64,000 nucleotides of DNA from Apostichopus japonicus (GCF_037975245.1 NC_092568.1:15953001-16017000); one strand, 5' to 3'. Shown: positions 38,001-49,934, counted from the stretch's first letter. The notes: a model not told the origin generated them from the letters alone. A program made the numbers and translations.

Positions 38001-38527
38001 CTAAGATAGAAGTGACCTATGACATCGACGCTAATGGAATTTTGAATGTTTCTGCTAAGGACTCGAGTACTGGTAAATCCAACACAATCACCATCACGAA
38101 CGACAAAGGCAGATTGTCAAAGGAAGAGATTGATCGCATGGTGGCGGAAGCGGAACAATACAAGGCGGAAGACGACGCACAAAGGGAACGCATCACTGCG
38201 CGCAATCAACTGGAGAACTACGCATACAGTGTAAAAAACGCAGTTCAAGATGCTCCAGAGGGAAAATTGAGTCAAGAAGATCGAGAAACCGTCATGAAGC
38301 TAGTCAATGAAACGACAACGTGGCTGGACAGCAATCTCCTTGCAGAAAAGGATGAATGTACCTACAAATTCGAGGAACTGCAGAAGACAGTCGCGCCTAT
38401 TATGACGAAGATTCATCAAAATGGAGGAAGCGCAAGCGACGGAGAAGCCGGTCCTTCCAGCTGTGGGTCTCAATCTAACCAGGGGCCAAGCCAAAGTCAT
38501 GGGCCAACAGTCGAAGAGGTGTATTAA
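34673..38527 (+). CDS. HSP70: Cytosolic HSP70 chaperone with one intron and an EEVY end
   Basis: ATP-dependent chaperone of the cytosolic/nuclear HSP70 class. Exon 1 is 34673-34863 and exon 2 is 36769-38527. The split ATG codon (AT + G) rebuilds QVAMNPTNT, giving 649 aa. All three HSP70 signatures are present: [12 protein letters not shown] near residue 12, [12 protein letters not shown] and [14 protein letters not shown]. The substrate-binding domain includes [11 protein letters not shown]. The intron sits at a position I recall as used by the vertebrate cognate HSPA8 (around codon 63-70), yet perfect heat-shock elements lie upstream. The C-terminus lacks GGMP repeats and is Ser/Gln/Gly-rich, ending GPTVEEVY. 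The start at 34673 is chosen because the frame upstream of it has no family similarity. The intron of about 1.9 kb is filled by repeats. Confidence 0.95.
35051..35605. repeat. Head-to-head pair of tRNA-like repeat units in the HSP70 intron
   Basis: Two copies of one unit in opposite orientation meet near 35365, at the point where GAACAGAGTTC forms the junction. The right-hand (+) copy carries a pol III A-box-like TAGCCTAGTGG at about 35470 and a perfect B box GGTTCGAATCC at about 35514, followed by TGAAAGTTTTTT, which resembles a pol III terminator. The left copy is its reverse complement with a few changes, including GGTTCGAATCC with one flanking substitution. AT dinucleotide tracts flank both sides. 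The transcript of this intron could fold into a hairpin of roughly 250 bp. Confidence 0.85.
35679..36059. mobile_element. Non-autonomous hAT element in the HSP70 intron
   Basis: Begins CAGTGGCGTAGGAA and ends TTCCTACGCCCTTG (12 of 14 positions pair). An exact 8-bp duplication TCTGTATG flanks it at 35671-35678 and 36060-36067. It is 381 bp, with long G and C runs and no coding capacity. The end motifs resemble those at 41303-41747 (GGGCGTA / CTACGCC), so they may share a transposase. Confidence 0.88.
36068..36768. other. Remainder of the HSP70 intron
   Basis: No repeat family is recognised here apart from a short ATA trinucleotide run near 36365. It ends with the acceptor TTACTTGACAG just before the second HSP70 exon. 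Confidence 0.6.
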
Positions 38528-40437
38528 TAAGTAAATTGGATTAACGAAGTAAATGGAATTGATATTATCCATTAATATGCTATAATTAAAAAAATTGTAA
38601 CCTTATTTTCAAGCTACAAGAACTTAATTTACTATAAGCTACAAAAGAAAGAAGTCTTCGCTGAGTCATTCCGTTTAGTTGCCTAAACAGAGATCTTGAA
38701 TTTTTGAAAATAACTTGATGTTTCAAGATCTCAGAGAAACCGTACCTGGGCATCTGGGGTCACAACCACCATTTTTATCCTGGGTCGGGGGGGGGGGGTG
38801 GTAGCAATTAATGCCGTCCAGGGGAGGGGTGCTCCCTCTCCTTTAGACAATTTGGTCAAGTGTAGGGTGCTGAAATGCAACTTAACTATACATAGTGTTT
38901 TAATATTTTGCAAATTTTGAATAAATGTTGAACACTTTTCGACCGCACATATTATATATTTATGTATACAGTACACTAGGATTCTTTGTTATATTCCGTC
39001 TATGCTAATGAAAGCGGGGGCTGAGCGCATCTGAATTTATTTGTGGGGGTGGGGGGATGGGATGGCGTTAGCCGGGAAGACAGAACCATAAATAGTAACG
39101 CCCTGTATTCGGTATAATGATTGATATTGTGCTACAATGTAGTGTATTTGCAGTAGTAGACGGTGCAACAAGTCACTATCATCAGGATCGGAAACGGAGT
39201 GATCTGATATATTTGCTTTGCTTTCATTATGTTCCATGAAACAGACATTTCAGATTGATGCAAGTCATCAATGTCAGTTTGGATTTCATGATATATGGTA
39301 TTCCTTTAAGTAAGTTAAGCACCTTAAAATGCTCCTTTAAAGCCTGTTTTGTCAGTATTTCATTTGATGCGAATTTTAGTTTTAAACACATTAGTTTTCT
39401 TACAATTATCTTCTGTATGTATAGATACCTCTTCATTAAAACTAGTTATTGAGCTTCATGTAGAGAACAGGGTCCCCGGACGAAGACTTTACACAAGATG
39501 ATAGCTTTGTAATCAATTGTAATACATGCATGGATAAACATGTGAACTGTTAGCACATATACTTTACAGACAGGAAAATATATAATTTAAAGTATGTATA
39601 TGAATGTATGTATAATTGAACGATGTTCCATGAAGAAAAGTTAGGCTATCGGTTGTGTGTGTAAATAAATATGAAAAAACAAATTTTATCTGCTTCTGCC
39701 TCTTAATTACTTTATTGAAGACTTCTTCAAAATCCTCTCATTTACACATCCTGCTAGGCAAATAATTCGACCAATGCAGGGATTGTATATGCATCCAAGC
39801 TTTTACGGTAAAAAATAGCCAAATGTTTTTGGATCGAATAATATTTTATCATAAAAGCGTCATCCAGACAGAACCCTCACCTAACGAGTACAGTGTATTA
39901 AATAGTGCATACCATACAATAACATACATCTTGTAAATACAGAGGTCACGTGAATAGGTGGCAGAGTAGTTTGGGCTGCGTATATGCAAAGGTCAAAGGG
40001 AATCTGAACTTGCAACTTTTAATGTGAAATTGAAAACATGTTCTCCTAGAATGTCTGTTATACTTTGCGAACGCGTTGGTCCATGACATTACACCTGTAT
40101 GCTTCAAGTCGTTGGCGTCAATCCAGGGGGGGGGGGAACGGGGGGACACGTCCCCTCCCCACATTTCGATGGGTGGGGGACACACTATCAAATGCCCCCC
40201 CCCCCACAAACACACACATTTGGAAAAAGAGTAGTGTCGTGGCGGTTAGGGCTTACACATCTCAGGATTCATATCATCGAATATCACTCAATGTTGCTGA
40301 AATGGAGAATTCCACCCAGATCTCATGAGTTACCCTGAGCTCTCCGACAATCTTAAGCTTAGTAAGCTTAGCCTGCCTTCCTTTCGAGGCCAGTTCCAGT
40401 CGTCGTCGGTTGAAGGGTATATAGACAAATATTCAAG
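38528..40437. other. HSP70 3' flank and intergenic repeats
   Basis: No coding sequence was recognised. 38750-38890 contains G-rich and AATGCAACTT sequence resembling the interior of the hAT element at 35679 (GAGGGG ... AATGCAATTTGG). 40110-40210 contains GGGGGACACGTCCCC and C-runs of the type found inside hAT-like elements here, but no defined ends. Confidence 0.4.
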
Positions 40438-40620
40438 TTGATGAATCCAGCGGTACGGGCTATGTTTGGTGAAGTCGAAGCTCTCTTGAGGTTGCTCCTC
40501 GTCTCCTCCGCCAGTTCGACGGAAGCAGAGAGATCTCATAGTGCTTTGAGGCCTTTGAAGACATGGCTACGGAGCACCATGACTCAACAGAGGCTGAACC
40601 ATGTGATGGTGTGCCATTTT
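40438..40620 (+). pseudogene. Fragment of a hAT transposase, C-terminal dimerisation region
   Basis: The frame reads FGEVEALLRLLLVSSASSTE, then AERSHSALRPLKTWLRSTM and TQQRLNHVMVCH. The pattern S-A-S-x-E-R-x-F/H-S-x-L-x-x-L-K-T-x-L-R-S-T-M-x-x-x-R-L-x-x-L is the hAT dimerisation motif. Only this end is present; no DDE-bearing part was found upstream. The following 40620-40790 sequence (CGCGCGCTACGCG, TTAATGTGCATATCAT, GGGGAAGTCGTTACAAT) is also found inside the element at 41303-41747, linking that small element to this transposase family. Confidence 0.72.
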
Positions 40621-41302
40621 TCGCGCGCTACGCGTGCATTCCACATGTTAATGTGCATATCATATAGGCATGCATCGGTTTTTACATCGCATGCAAATAA
40701 CATACAATCATTTATCCCGTCATATTACCCTTCCTTATTGTTTATAATTATTGGGGAAGTCGTTACAATATTAGTGGCAATAATAATATAAGGAAAAATA
40801 TTTGGTTGGGCTGGGGTGGGGTGGGGGCTAATAAGTTTGTGAAATGAGTCCCAGTGGGTACAAATGTATCGAAAAAAAGTTCGGAACAAAAGTGCAGTCG
40901 CGAAAGATTGGGTGTCTGTATGACTGACACTGACCGTATCGTTTCCAAGTAGCGCGAGGGTGGGGCGGCGGTACAAAGCAGAAGTCGGAATTTTCTGGCT
41001 TCAAAACCCATCCAGTTGGATTTTCTGCCACTACACCCCCCCCTCCCCCGACCCCAATCAGCAGACCTTAGCTACGTCCCTGGGTACACTGTGGTTACAT
41101 AGTACGCTCCGACCAGAATTTACCCGATAACCAGATGCAGATCTACCTAGCAACCAAGGTAAAAGAAATAATCATGTCTGTACATCTCTTGTGTATGAGT
41201 GTATTATATATACAATCCACATCGATATGGGTTCACTGGGTTTCCATTTGGCCTGTTTCCTACAAGATTTCTAACCGCGTCACAATTTGTTACTATATCA
41301 CC

Positions 41303-41747
41303 CACGGGCGTACAAGCCTAATTTAATTTGGGGAGCTGTAACGACTTGCCCGAAAAATATAACCCAATTTTTCGCGCGTTCCGCGCGCCCTCGACATCTT
41401 AATGTGCATATCATATCAAGGCATTCATCGATTATTGCATCACATGCAAATAACCGATAAATGCCTATTTGATATGCACATGAAGACGTTGAACGCGCGC
41501 GGGGCGCGCAAAAAATTTTGATTATGTTTTCCGTGTTATTACCCTTCCATATTGGTTTTTATTATTGGGGAAGTCGTTACAATAATATTGATAATAATAA
41601 TATCAGTTTAACCATTGAAAAACACATTGCAAATTTTTCTTCTTTCAGTAGGTGCCCGAAAAATTCTCAGCATATTGCCCGAATTTTCACCAAAAGTTTT
41701 GGTTTTGGGGCTGCAGCCCCCCCCCCCCCCCGCCTCCTACGCCTATG
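41303..41747. mobile_element. Small hAT element with a large internal palindrome
   Basis: Starts CACGGGCGTA and ends CCTCCTACGCCTATG, with an exact 8-bp duplication ATATCACC at 41295-41302 and 41748-41755. Subterminal GTAACGACTTGCCC and GGGGAAGTCGTTAC are inverted relative to each other. The interior 41368-41518 is an imperfect palindrome, from CGCGCGTTCCGCGCGC to GCGCGCGGGGCGCGC. It shares sequence with the flank of the transposase fragment at 40438-40620. Confidence 0.85.
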
Positions 41748-41868
41748 ATATCACCAAAAATGTCGCAGACTTTCACCGAAAGTAGTTATTACTTTTTTCG
41801 AAATGAATAAGCTATAGACGGACCGCATCCGTAATGAAATTTGGTTTGCCGATAAAAAAGGTAAATAG

Positions 41869-42048
41869 GGCTGTAGCAACGTACTACCCGAGTACATCGA
41901 CACACAGCAAAATATCACGCGATTGAACAAGTACCTCCGGAGCCCACCCGTCCAACAGACTCTTAATTTGGTTGCTGAACGCACAAGTGTTGATGACATT
42001 ATGTTGAAGGATGCTCTTGACTGGCTGAACGAACTTGACAAACTTTAA
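41869..42048 (+). other. Orphan open frame, possible terminal exon or transposon remnant
   Basis: A 59-codon frame without an ATG near its start begins just after AAATAG, an acceptor-like motif that also contains an in-frame stop. It reads NVLPEYIDTQQNITRLNKYL ... TSVDDIMLKDALDWLNELDKL then TAA, and AATAAA follows 15 bases later. The composition looks like real alpha-helical protein rather than a chance frame, but I do not recognise the family. It could be the last exon of an unseen gene or a remnant. Confidence 0.3.
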
Positions 42049-44280
42049 AGGCAAAGTGGCAAATAAAAAACAAAGTTTCAGAAAATTGCCACTGACCATG
42101 ATCAAGCATCTCCAAGTCCAGCAACTTTAAAACCATTCCGACACGGTTTTTGTTTTGTTTAGGCGAGAAGTAATTACATCTGCTGTAAGTCAGTACTCTG
42201 CAGCCATATTGGAAAGTTGCTTGAAATGAGACAGTCGGATTGGTCCAACACAACAGTCAGAGCACTTGGTCTCTACGAGAATCAAATTAAAGTCAGTATG
42301 TCCAACTGCATTGAAGTCTGTGCTGGATGACATGTCTGCATGACAAACTGGTCAGATACACACTTTACTGTCGGATGGGAACGTTTTGTTAAGTTGTGGG
42401 GATGGGGGGGGGGGGGGTAGAGATGTGGTTGTTACAGGACTGTCTGCAAAACCTTACACACTTGCCTCTACCTTTAAACTATAGTGCTTAATCAAATTCG
42501 ACCAAAAACGAACAGAGAAAGCGCAAACAAATTTCTTGTTTACTCAAAATGATATTTTTGGAACTATCTAACATATTAGCTGTATTCAGCGGGGTAAATA
42601 GGCTGTATCGGTCGACCGGGACCCGGGCCTGATGAGGGCTCCATGACAAGTACCGAACATGATCGTTGTTTCCATGCAATTATTACTGTACATCTGGGGT
42701 AGATGGGTAAATATCTTGTAATAATAAAAGGAATTAGGCACTGAGTACTTCAGTTGTTGCTATATAGTCATTATGGGTCATTACTATACTATAATACGTA
42801 TAACAGTGCTTCGTATAAGGTCAAGTTCATATAGTGTAATATTGTAGAGTTTGTCGATAGGTACGACTTTTGTACATTACTAAATTATATGATAAATCGT
42901 ATTTTAGTTAAACAAAAAGTACCCTAGTTTTGACTTTCAGAAACGTCTCACGAACCCCTGGGATGGACTCACGCAGCCCCTGGGGGTTCATACAACCCAG
43001 TTAGGGAACCCCTGCTATATACGGAGACTCCATTATAAAGGACCAGAAAGGGTAAAGGCTGGACAACTTTACAATTTTTATAAGTTGGTGGATTAATTAT
43101 CCAACCCTTTATAATGCACCAAAAATCCTCATCTGAGGAATCCTCACAGTTATTATTCGTTTTATCGTTCAAGCCATGAAAATGTATATCCGCACTTAAA
43201 GTTGCCAAATTCACGTTTTAAACTTTCAGTACTCATGTGTTCAAGAAAATAAACTTCAAACTGAATATCTATTTCTTCTAAGACTTATTGAATACTGACT
43301 TTTATATCTGAAGTAAGTTCATTTCCCAATTAAGTAGAGTAAAGTGAGGTTTACCCATTATAAAGAGTTGCAGCTAGTGCCATCCATGTAAATAGGCCGG
43401 GGTCACGCCCACTTTAACAGGAAGGCAAACTCCCCAATATTTAAGGAACACCTCGGTATTCCCGATAAAGGACGGAACCATTCATCTCTGTTGACCCCAA
43501 ATTTCAAGCAAACCTGCAACAGCGATTGACACTGGTTGCCACCTTATTTCCGTTTGGTCGCCATTTGTTACATGCAGAACATGTAGAGAAGAATGGATGG
43601 TTAATCATACTGGATTATCCTGATTGATTTGAAGCCAAGATTTACCGTATCTGTTATACAGAAGAAAAAATATCTTTTACGGATGTGTAGGCTACTGGTA
43701 AGCTTATAGTCACTTCCAGTCCAAAGTCAAGTCTCTTGTGCCAAATTGTTATGCAAAGCGCCGCGCCTACACTGGCATGCATATACCCGCATACACTTTC
43801 ATCATTGAGTGTATATACGCACGCGCTGTACATATAACGCGATAGCGAAATTTACACATTGAGCACAGAGATACCAGTGTTAATGCGTCTCGGCGCTTTA
43901 CAACATCATTGAAAACAACTCGGAAAAAGTAACGGACACTCTGGGCCAAACATGTTGACCAGCCTGCCAAGGCAGTATGCGAAGGCCTTACAGCATGGTT
44001 CCCTGATATAACTGTATGCGAACGCGTTGTATAGTATAAACCATGCGTATAGAGGCGCACGCGTGTGCTGACTTCATGTTTGTGAGTGTAAGAAGGATAG
44101 GAGTCATGAAGTATGGCTTTGGCGCTATAAAAAATCCACAAACATTTTGTACAGCGTCAATGCACTATAAAAGATATCTAGGCAGGCGCGCGTTCTCGTA
44201 TCTTTGCGCAACGTGGATTCTCCAATCACAAACTATGCATTTATGGTACGTTGATCTCAGATTGGTTGACGTTATATCTG
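42049..44280. other. Intergenic stretch upstream of the 44.4 kb gene
   Basis: Short chance frames only. G-runs occur near 42404. The last 600 bp become CpG-richer with ACGCGCGTT motifs and two TATAAAA-like boxes (near 44126 and 44165), compatible with a promoter region for the gene that starts at 44414. Confidence 0.4.
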
Positions 44281-44288
44281 TGACGTCA
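44281..44288. promoter_or_regulatory. CRE-like palindrome TGACGTCA
   Basis: A perfect cAMP-response-element palindrome 126 bp before the ATG at 44414. CREB/ATF-family factors bind this motif. It lies downstream of two TATAAAA-like sequences, so the transcription start is uncertain. Confidence 0.45.
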
Positions 44289-44413
44289 CACGCGAAAGTT
44301 TAACAGATTTCTTGCCAACCACACATACACGGATTCATATGTTGGCTCGTTCATCATTAATACACATCGTATACAATTATCTATCAATACCAGCTTACAA
44401 ATATCGAAGTTAA

Positions 44414-47400
44414 ATGTTTCGCATTTTCTTCTTCGGAGCAGCTTGTGTGCTCTGTTTAGTTACACGTACTATCATTAATGTGCCTTTACACGTTAATATG
44501 GAAAGTGTTGGGATTTGTGCTGACGTAAATCCATCTGAAATCGCCACCAGTCTCAACCAGGTAAGGAGCAGTTTAAATCTTAATCTGCAATTTATACCAT
44601 TCTTCTTACAGAAAGACCTGTTTTTTACTTCTTCCGTAACAAAAATCAACCAGTCTAGACGGCATTGGATGGCGAATGTGAACGATTTATTTTTGTTTGT
44701 CAGATGATCATTTAACAGAATTCTCTTTCTGAAACCTATATTTCATCAAGGTTTGGCTTACAGTTTGCCGAGACTCAATCAATCGATATGGCAGTTAAAC
44801 TAAGATGAAACCTAACACAGATGCTTAATTGTATTATAGGCCTAATCTTTATGAATAGGTTACACATTATACACATTTTATTTTTCATTTAATGGTAACT
44901 TATTTGAATTTGAACGAGTACGTGTTACTCATTTTAAGGGGCACGAGCTGCACTCATGCTTTTCACCCCATTGGATCGCTCTTTTTTTTCCCTACCTTAG
45001 ACCTTGGACCTCATTGACGTGAGATGTTACCCTGACCTTGAACGGAACTCTACAGTTCCTCGATCTACCAATTCCTCATTTGACGACGCATCTCTTCCGA
45101 TGTGCCCTCTGCGACCACTAAAGGTAGGCCTCTTCTTGCCCAACTTCGGTTATTTCCGTTTCTGTTTATCATAAGAAAATAAATAAAAATAATGTGGAAT
45201 TGCTTTCTTGTATCGTGTTCAGTCGGATGTTTTGTATATTACAGCTATAACCCCCACTTTTTCCCCCCTTTACCAATGAATGCTTGACAGAACTGAGCTT
45301 TGAAATCTCTCCAATTGACACCCCCCCCCCCCCTGCGTGATTAATAGGGGAAGGTGGAGAAGAAGAAAGGGTAGAGAAGGAACGGGCAATGCACTATAGA
45401 GGGGTATTGTTGGGCAATGTGGAAATCACACAATAACATCGAAGCAATCTTGAAAACGTTCAAATGAATATTTTTCTCATAATATCATCATTCTAAAGTT
45501 AAGGTTGTTTATTATTAGATGTGTTTTATAACACCAGATATTAGTTGATTTTACAATTCATGAAGTAATTTAATGACAAGAAGGGAACTATAAATTAAAT
45601 CTCCTTAGCAACATCTAAACTATATGATTTCATCATTAGAAGACGCTTACAAAATGTCCAAATTACAAAAACTCCCAACCGTTTACAAGTTTATGTAAAA
45701 TTTAAGAAAAGCAGTTGGTACATTATGTACTACAAACAAGTCCGTAAATAATATGCGAAATTTCTAAACTGACATATAACACCTATATGTACCGATTGTT
45801 AATTGCAGCTGTAGAAATCAAATGAATTTTCATACGGTTGAAATATTTATTCATTGGCCAGTTAAGTCATTTATATTCTTTGTCTGTAAATATTCCGGAG
45901 AGATTGCAGAAATTAAATATATTTGAAATAAACTTAAATAAACTTTAATAAAAAAAGCTTTTAATAAACTTTAATATTTAATGCAACTGCACAAACAAAA
46001 AGACGAAAACTATGGATATCAAATTGTAGGTACTGATTGGAAAGATAGGGGCAAAACACTGCAAAACTAATACATTATAAATATGTATGAACCTAACGCA
46101 AGTATATAATGTACTTACACTTATACTAAGATGTTTCGTTTATCCAATTTAGAGGGTTTTCTTTTTAATATCTGTATATATCGAAGCATAATCTTAATTT
46201 GTTACAGCAGATACGGTAATAGGGGTTTCGTTTCCATGCTATCATCAGTTCGAACAAAGTAAAGCCTACTTGGTATTTATCTTCATCTTTTTTTCCCATT
46301 CTTTCTTTTACAGATGATGGTTCATGACACAACTAACAACTTACGAAATAAGGTAATTTTCTTTTTACATTTCACGGTTTGCCAGTGTAAGTCCTTTAGT
46401 ATGGAGTCATGGAGTTTCCACGTCTATGTAGCTCCATTCAAAGACCATAGTAAACTTCTGATTTGGAACTCTGCCTTCTATACCAATAAGAAAAAAACAA
46501 TGGTATCGTGTTTGTGTTACCCTGGTATCTTGGTGTACTCTCTACAAAACACTGTTCTTGAGAGTTAGTCCCTCTTTCATCCACCCCCTCCCCATTAGAG
46601 AAAAACAATTATTATGTCATTAACATTAAAATTAGGAATAATGATAAATTTTTACATTTCGCAGATATGCTTCAGATATGCTAAGACCAACCTGACGAAT
46701 ACCGAAGATGAATATTCAGAGATTCAGGGTGATCACGTGACTACTGGAGCAAACACTGAACACCTCTTATCATCCCTCGTGTACTGCATGATTGACCAAT
46801 ACCACAAAGTTAACCACCGAGTCCAGCGAATAACTAGGGAAGCATTCGTGACTATACATTCATGGACAAAGTACATCTTTCACATCCTTTCGTCAGCGGT
46901 GGACGAGTTGCTAGTCTTTCAAAGAGAATTCATCTCCTTCGTTTATCAAGTCTTCTTCGGTATGCTTAGTTACTTCGAGCAGATTCCAATTGAGAACTCA
47001 ATGGATTATCAATGGAATATGACTTGCCCAATTACTACCAAGAATGATCGACTAAAGGACGCCCTCTCTGATCTTCAAATGACCTCCTTCCTGTTTGTAC
47101 TAACTTGTGGTAAGTCTTCTTGGTTTGGTTATTAGAGGCTACTGTTACATTGAATTACGTAACACTTTGATCATCCTTACTACTTATTATTATGATTTTG
47201 TGTTTTCTTTTCATTTCAGATATAATATTCAGGATCATGATATTCTTATATCTGAGACGACTCTCGAACAGAAATCATTTCCAACCATGGATTCGTCAGG
47301 ATACTGTGACTGACATTGCTGATCCAAGTGAACACCTTCCCGCCCTGTATGATAATGGTAAGAATTATTCTTATAACTGAGTCTCCTAAAGATTTATATG

Positions 47401-49934
47401 TACCCTCACTTTGTAATTTAGTCAGTTGTTAAGCTGATTTTCAAGGGAGAACTCTTACCTTAGCATTAATTGTTTAGGGACGAACCAAATAGTCACAGGT
47501 TGAATTTCTTTACATTTTCTAGTTACTGTTAGTACAGTTAATCTGTCGATGCAAAATCAGATTGTACAAAAATTTTTAACATTTTGTAACATTTAATTTG
47601 TTTTTACTCCCTTTAGCTGATGGCGGCATTCATGAGGACAAGAACCGGATATCTAGAACTGTGCAGCTATTGCCATGGGGATCTGCCTCGTTTGACACTC
47701 GTGCACTTGAAGAAAACATCGGTCATAAGATCCGGCAGAGGTAAATCCATGCAATGATGAATAATAGTGACAAACAAAGTGAACACAATATCTGACATTT
47801 GAAAGCAACTCATTATCATTACATTTTCTTGCAAAGAATAAATTAAAGACGACTTACTAATATTCTTCTCTATCCTCCCTATATGTGAACCTTAATCATA
47901 GTTCCGCTGTGATAATTTTGGGAGGAACCAAAAAGTTGTATATATAAAGATAAAAGGATGGGTTTTAACCCCCCCCCCCTCCCTTTATGGAGCTCGCGCT
48001 CATGAAATTTGGAACTGGACTTAAATTAAACTATGTGGAGAAATTTGTTTGTAGCTTTTCAACGAATATAAAATGTTTCTTATCTATTGTTTCGTAGACG
48101 TTTCCTACAACCGACACGTTATTCACCAACAATAACAATTGACCATGGTGCCAGGAGTATCAAAGATGTATTTCGTCATGAGTCTTCGTTATCTGTCTAC
48201 ACCACCTCCATCGTCACAACCTCCAGTCTGCTATCTTCGTCAACTGTTACTACCTCCAGTCGGTCATCTTCACCCATAGTCAGCAGTTTCAGTCGGTTGC
48301 CCCCAGTTCTGTGTCATTCTTCATTCTTCACTGACACGCCAGACGTTATCTGCGGCTTGAATAATAGAAAGAGATCTGCACACAACCGACCAGACGAGAT
48401 CACTTCCTCTACAACTGCTTCCAACCATGAATCGACCATTGGTGATACGAGCACGAGATACTGCGTCCCATACAGAAACGAAGCACGCCCTCCGATATTA
48501 CCATTGGTTACTGATACCACCTCAAGATTGTCGCTTTCCTCCAGTGGCTCGACTTCCAGCCTGCTTTCATTATCAATTATTAGTCAAGAGGACTACACAG
48601 CACCATCTGTTGATGATGTCATGGAATTTGACAGCCTTTACTCAGAGACTGAAGCAAACGAAGATCCATTTGAAGATGACTCCTACCATCTCGAGCTACT
48701 GTTTCCATCATCCGATGATAGCCTCTACTCTACGATCCAAGAGAACGACATTCCACGCAATAATGGAGCATACGCCATTGACTTACCATCGGAGTTTGAT
48801 AACTTCTGCACTGTATCGCCTCCCTCCAGTGACTCGAGTTCCAGCCTGGTATCTCCCTCCAGTTCTTCATCGCTTTTAACCCAAGAGGACTACGTGGATC
48901 CATTTGCTGATGATATCTTTGCATCTGACAGGTCTAACACCCAGTCACAGGCAGACGAAAGCAGTCCATTTGACTTTGAGGCATCCTGGAACTCAGACAC
49001 CGATGAAGATGAAGTGTCCCATTACGGTAATCCTTACCACCTCGAATTACCATTCGCCAACTCTTTTGATAGCGCTGAATTCTTGACGCAGATGTACGAA
49101 ATTCCACACAGCCATGAGCCTCGCAGACTGGATTTACCATTCGGTTTTGAGAACATCTCAACCATCTCCAGCCTGAGCAGTTCATCCAGTGACATCACCT
49201 CCAGCCTGGCTTCCTCTTCCTCTAATTCATCGATCAGTAGTGAAGATGACGTCATCGATGACGTCAATAATGATGACATTCTGATGAGCTCTGGCGGGTC
49301 TACCTACCAGCCAACTGAGTACTCCTCTTTTGAGTATTCTAGCGGCTTAACGACTGATGAAGACGAAGATCCATTTAACGACGACTCATACCACCTGGAG
49401 TTACTGTTTCCATCCTGCGATGGTAGCCTTGACTCTGCAGTGATACAGGCTAATGACGTTCCAAACAGAAATAGAGCCTGCACCCTTGAGTTACCACTGG
49501 CAACTGACTACATCATCCGTCCTCACCGACATAACCATATCGTTGAAACCGCCAACCGCAGTAACGATCTTCGCACCGAGATAACCGAACAACTCACCGG
49601 CACTGGAAGTCTTCCAACCCGTCTCCTGTACCAGGAGTTACTGTTTTCATACTGCGATGGTAGCCTTGACTCTACAGTGATACAGGCTAATGACGTTCCA
49701 AGCAGAAATAGAGCCTGCACCCTTGAGTTACCACTGGCAACTGACTACATCATCCGTCCTCACCGACATAACCATATCGTTGAAACCGCCAACCGCAGTA
49801 ACGATCTTCGCACCGAGATAACCGAACAACTCACCGGCACGGGAAGTCTTCCAAACGGTCTCCTGTACCCGAATCTCGAAGAAACCCTTTTTTTCCTCAC
49901 TCTGACTTTATTCCAAAAACGTTTTTACAATTGA
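44414..49934 (+). CDS. Unrecognised probable single-pass membrane protein with acidic Ser-rich tail
   Basis: Seven phase-matched exons: 44414-44560, 45001-45123, 46314-46352, 46665-47109, 47220-47357, 47617-47740, 48098-49934; 950 aa. I do not recognise the family. The start MFRIFFFGAACVLCLVTR looks like a signal peptide. The next 200 or so residues contain several Cys and N-glycosylation sequons (NST, NSS, NLT, NMT). A hydrophobic stretch around residues 240-262 (SFLFVLTCDIIFRIMIFLYL) is followed by Arg-rich RRLSNRN, fitting a transmembrane segment with a cytosolic C-terminus, although it holds one Asp and one Arg. The last exon encodes a roughly 610-residue tail of Ser runs and Asp/Glu clusters with repeats of DDSYHLELLFPS, and a near-identical tandem duplication. 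AATAAA lies at 50163. Splice joins are inferred. Confidence 0.7.
49398..49871 (+). repeat. Tandem duplication of 79 codons inside the coding exon
   Basis: Unit 49398-49634 is repeated at 49635-49871 with about 8 differences in 237 bp. Both copies begin ELLF, contain CDGSLDS, VIQANDVP, RACTLELPLATDYIIRPHRH and end in GTGSLP. The 237-bp length preserves the frame. More diverged relatives of the first part occur earlier in the same exon (near 48680 and 49040). Confidence 0.95.

Noticed and set aside
41751-42253. Minus-strand ORFs of 73-96 aa
   Set aside because: No recognisable domain; they overlap the more protein-like plus-strand frame at 41869-42048 and contradict one another.
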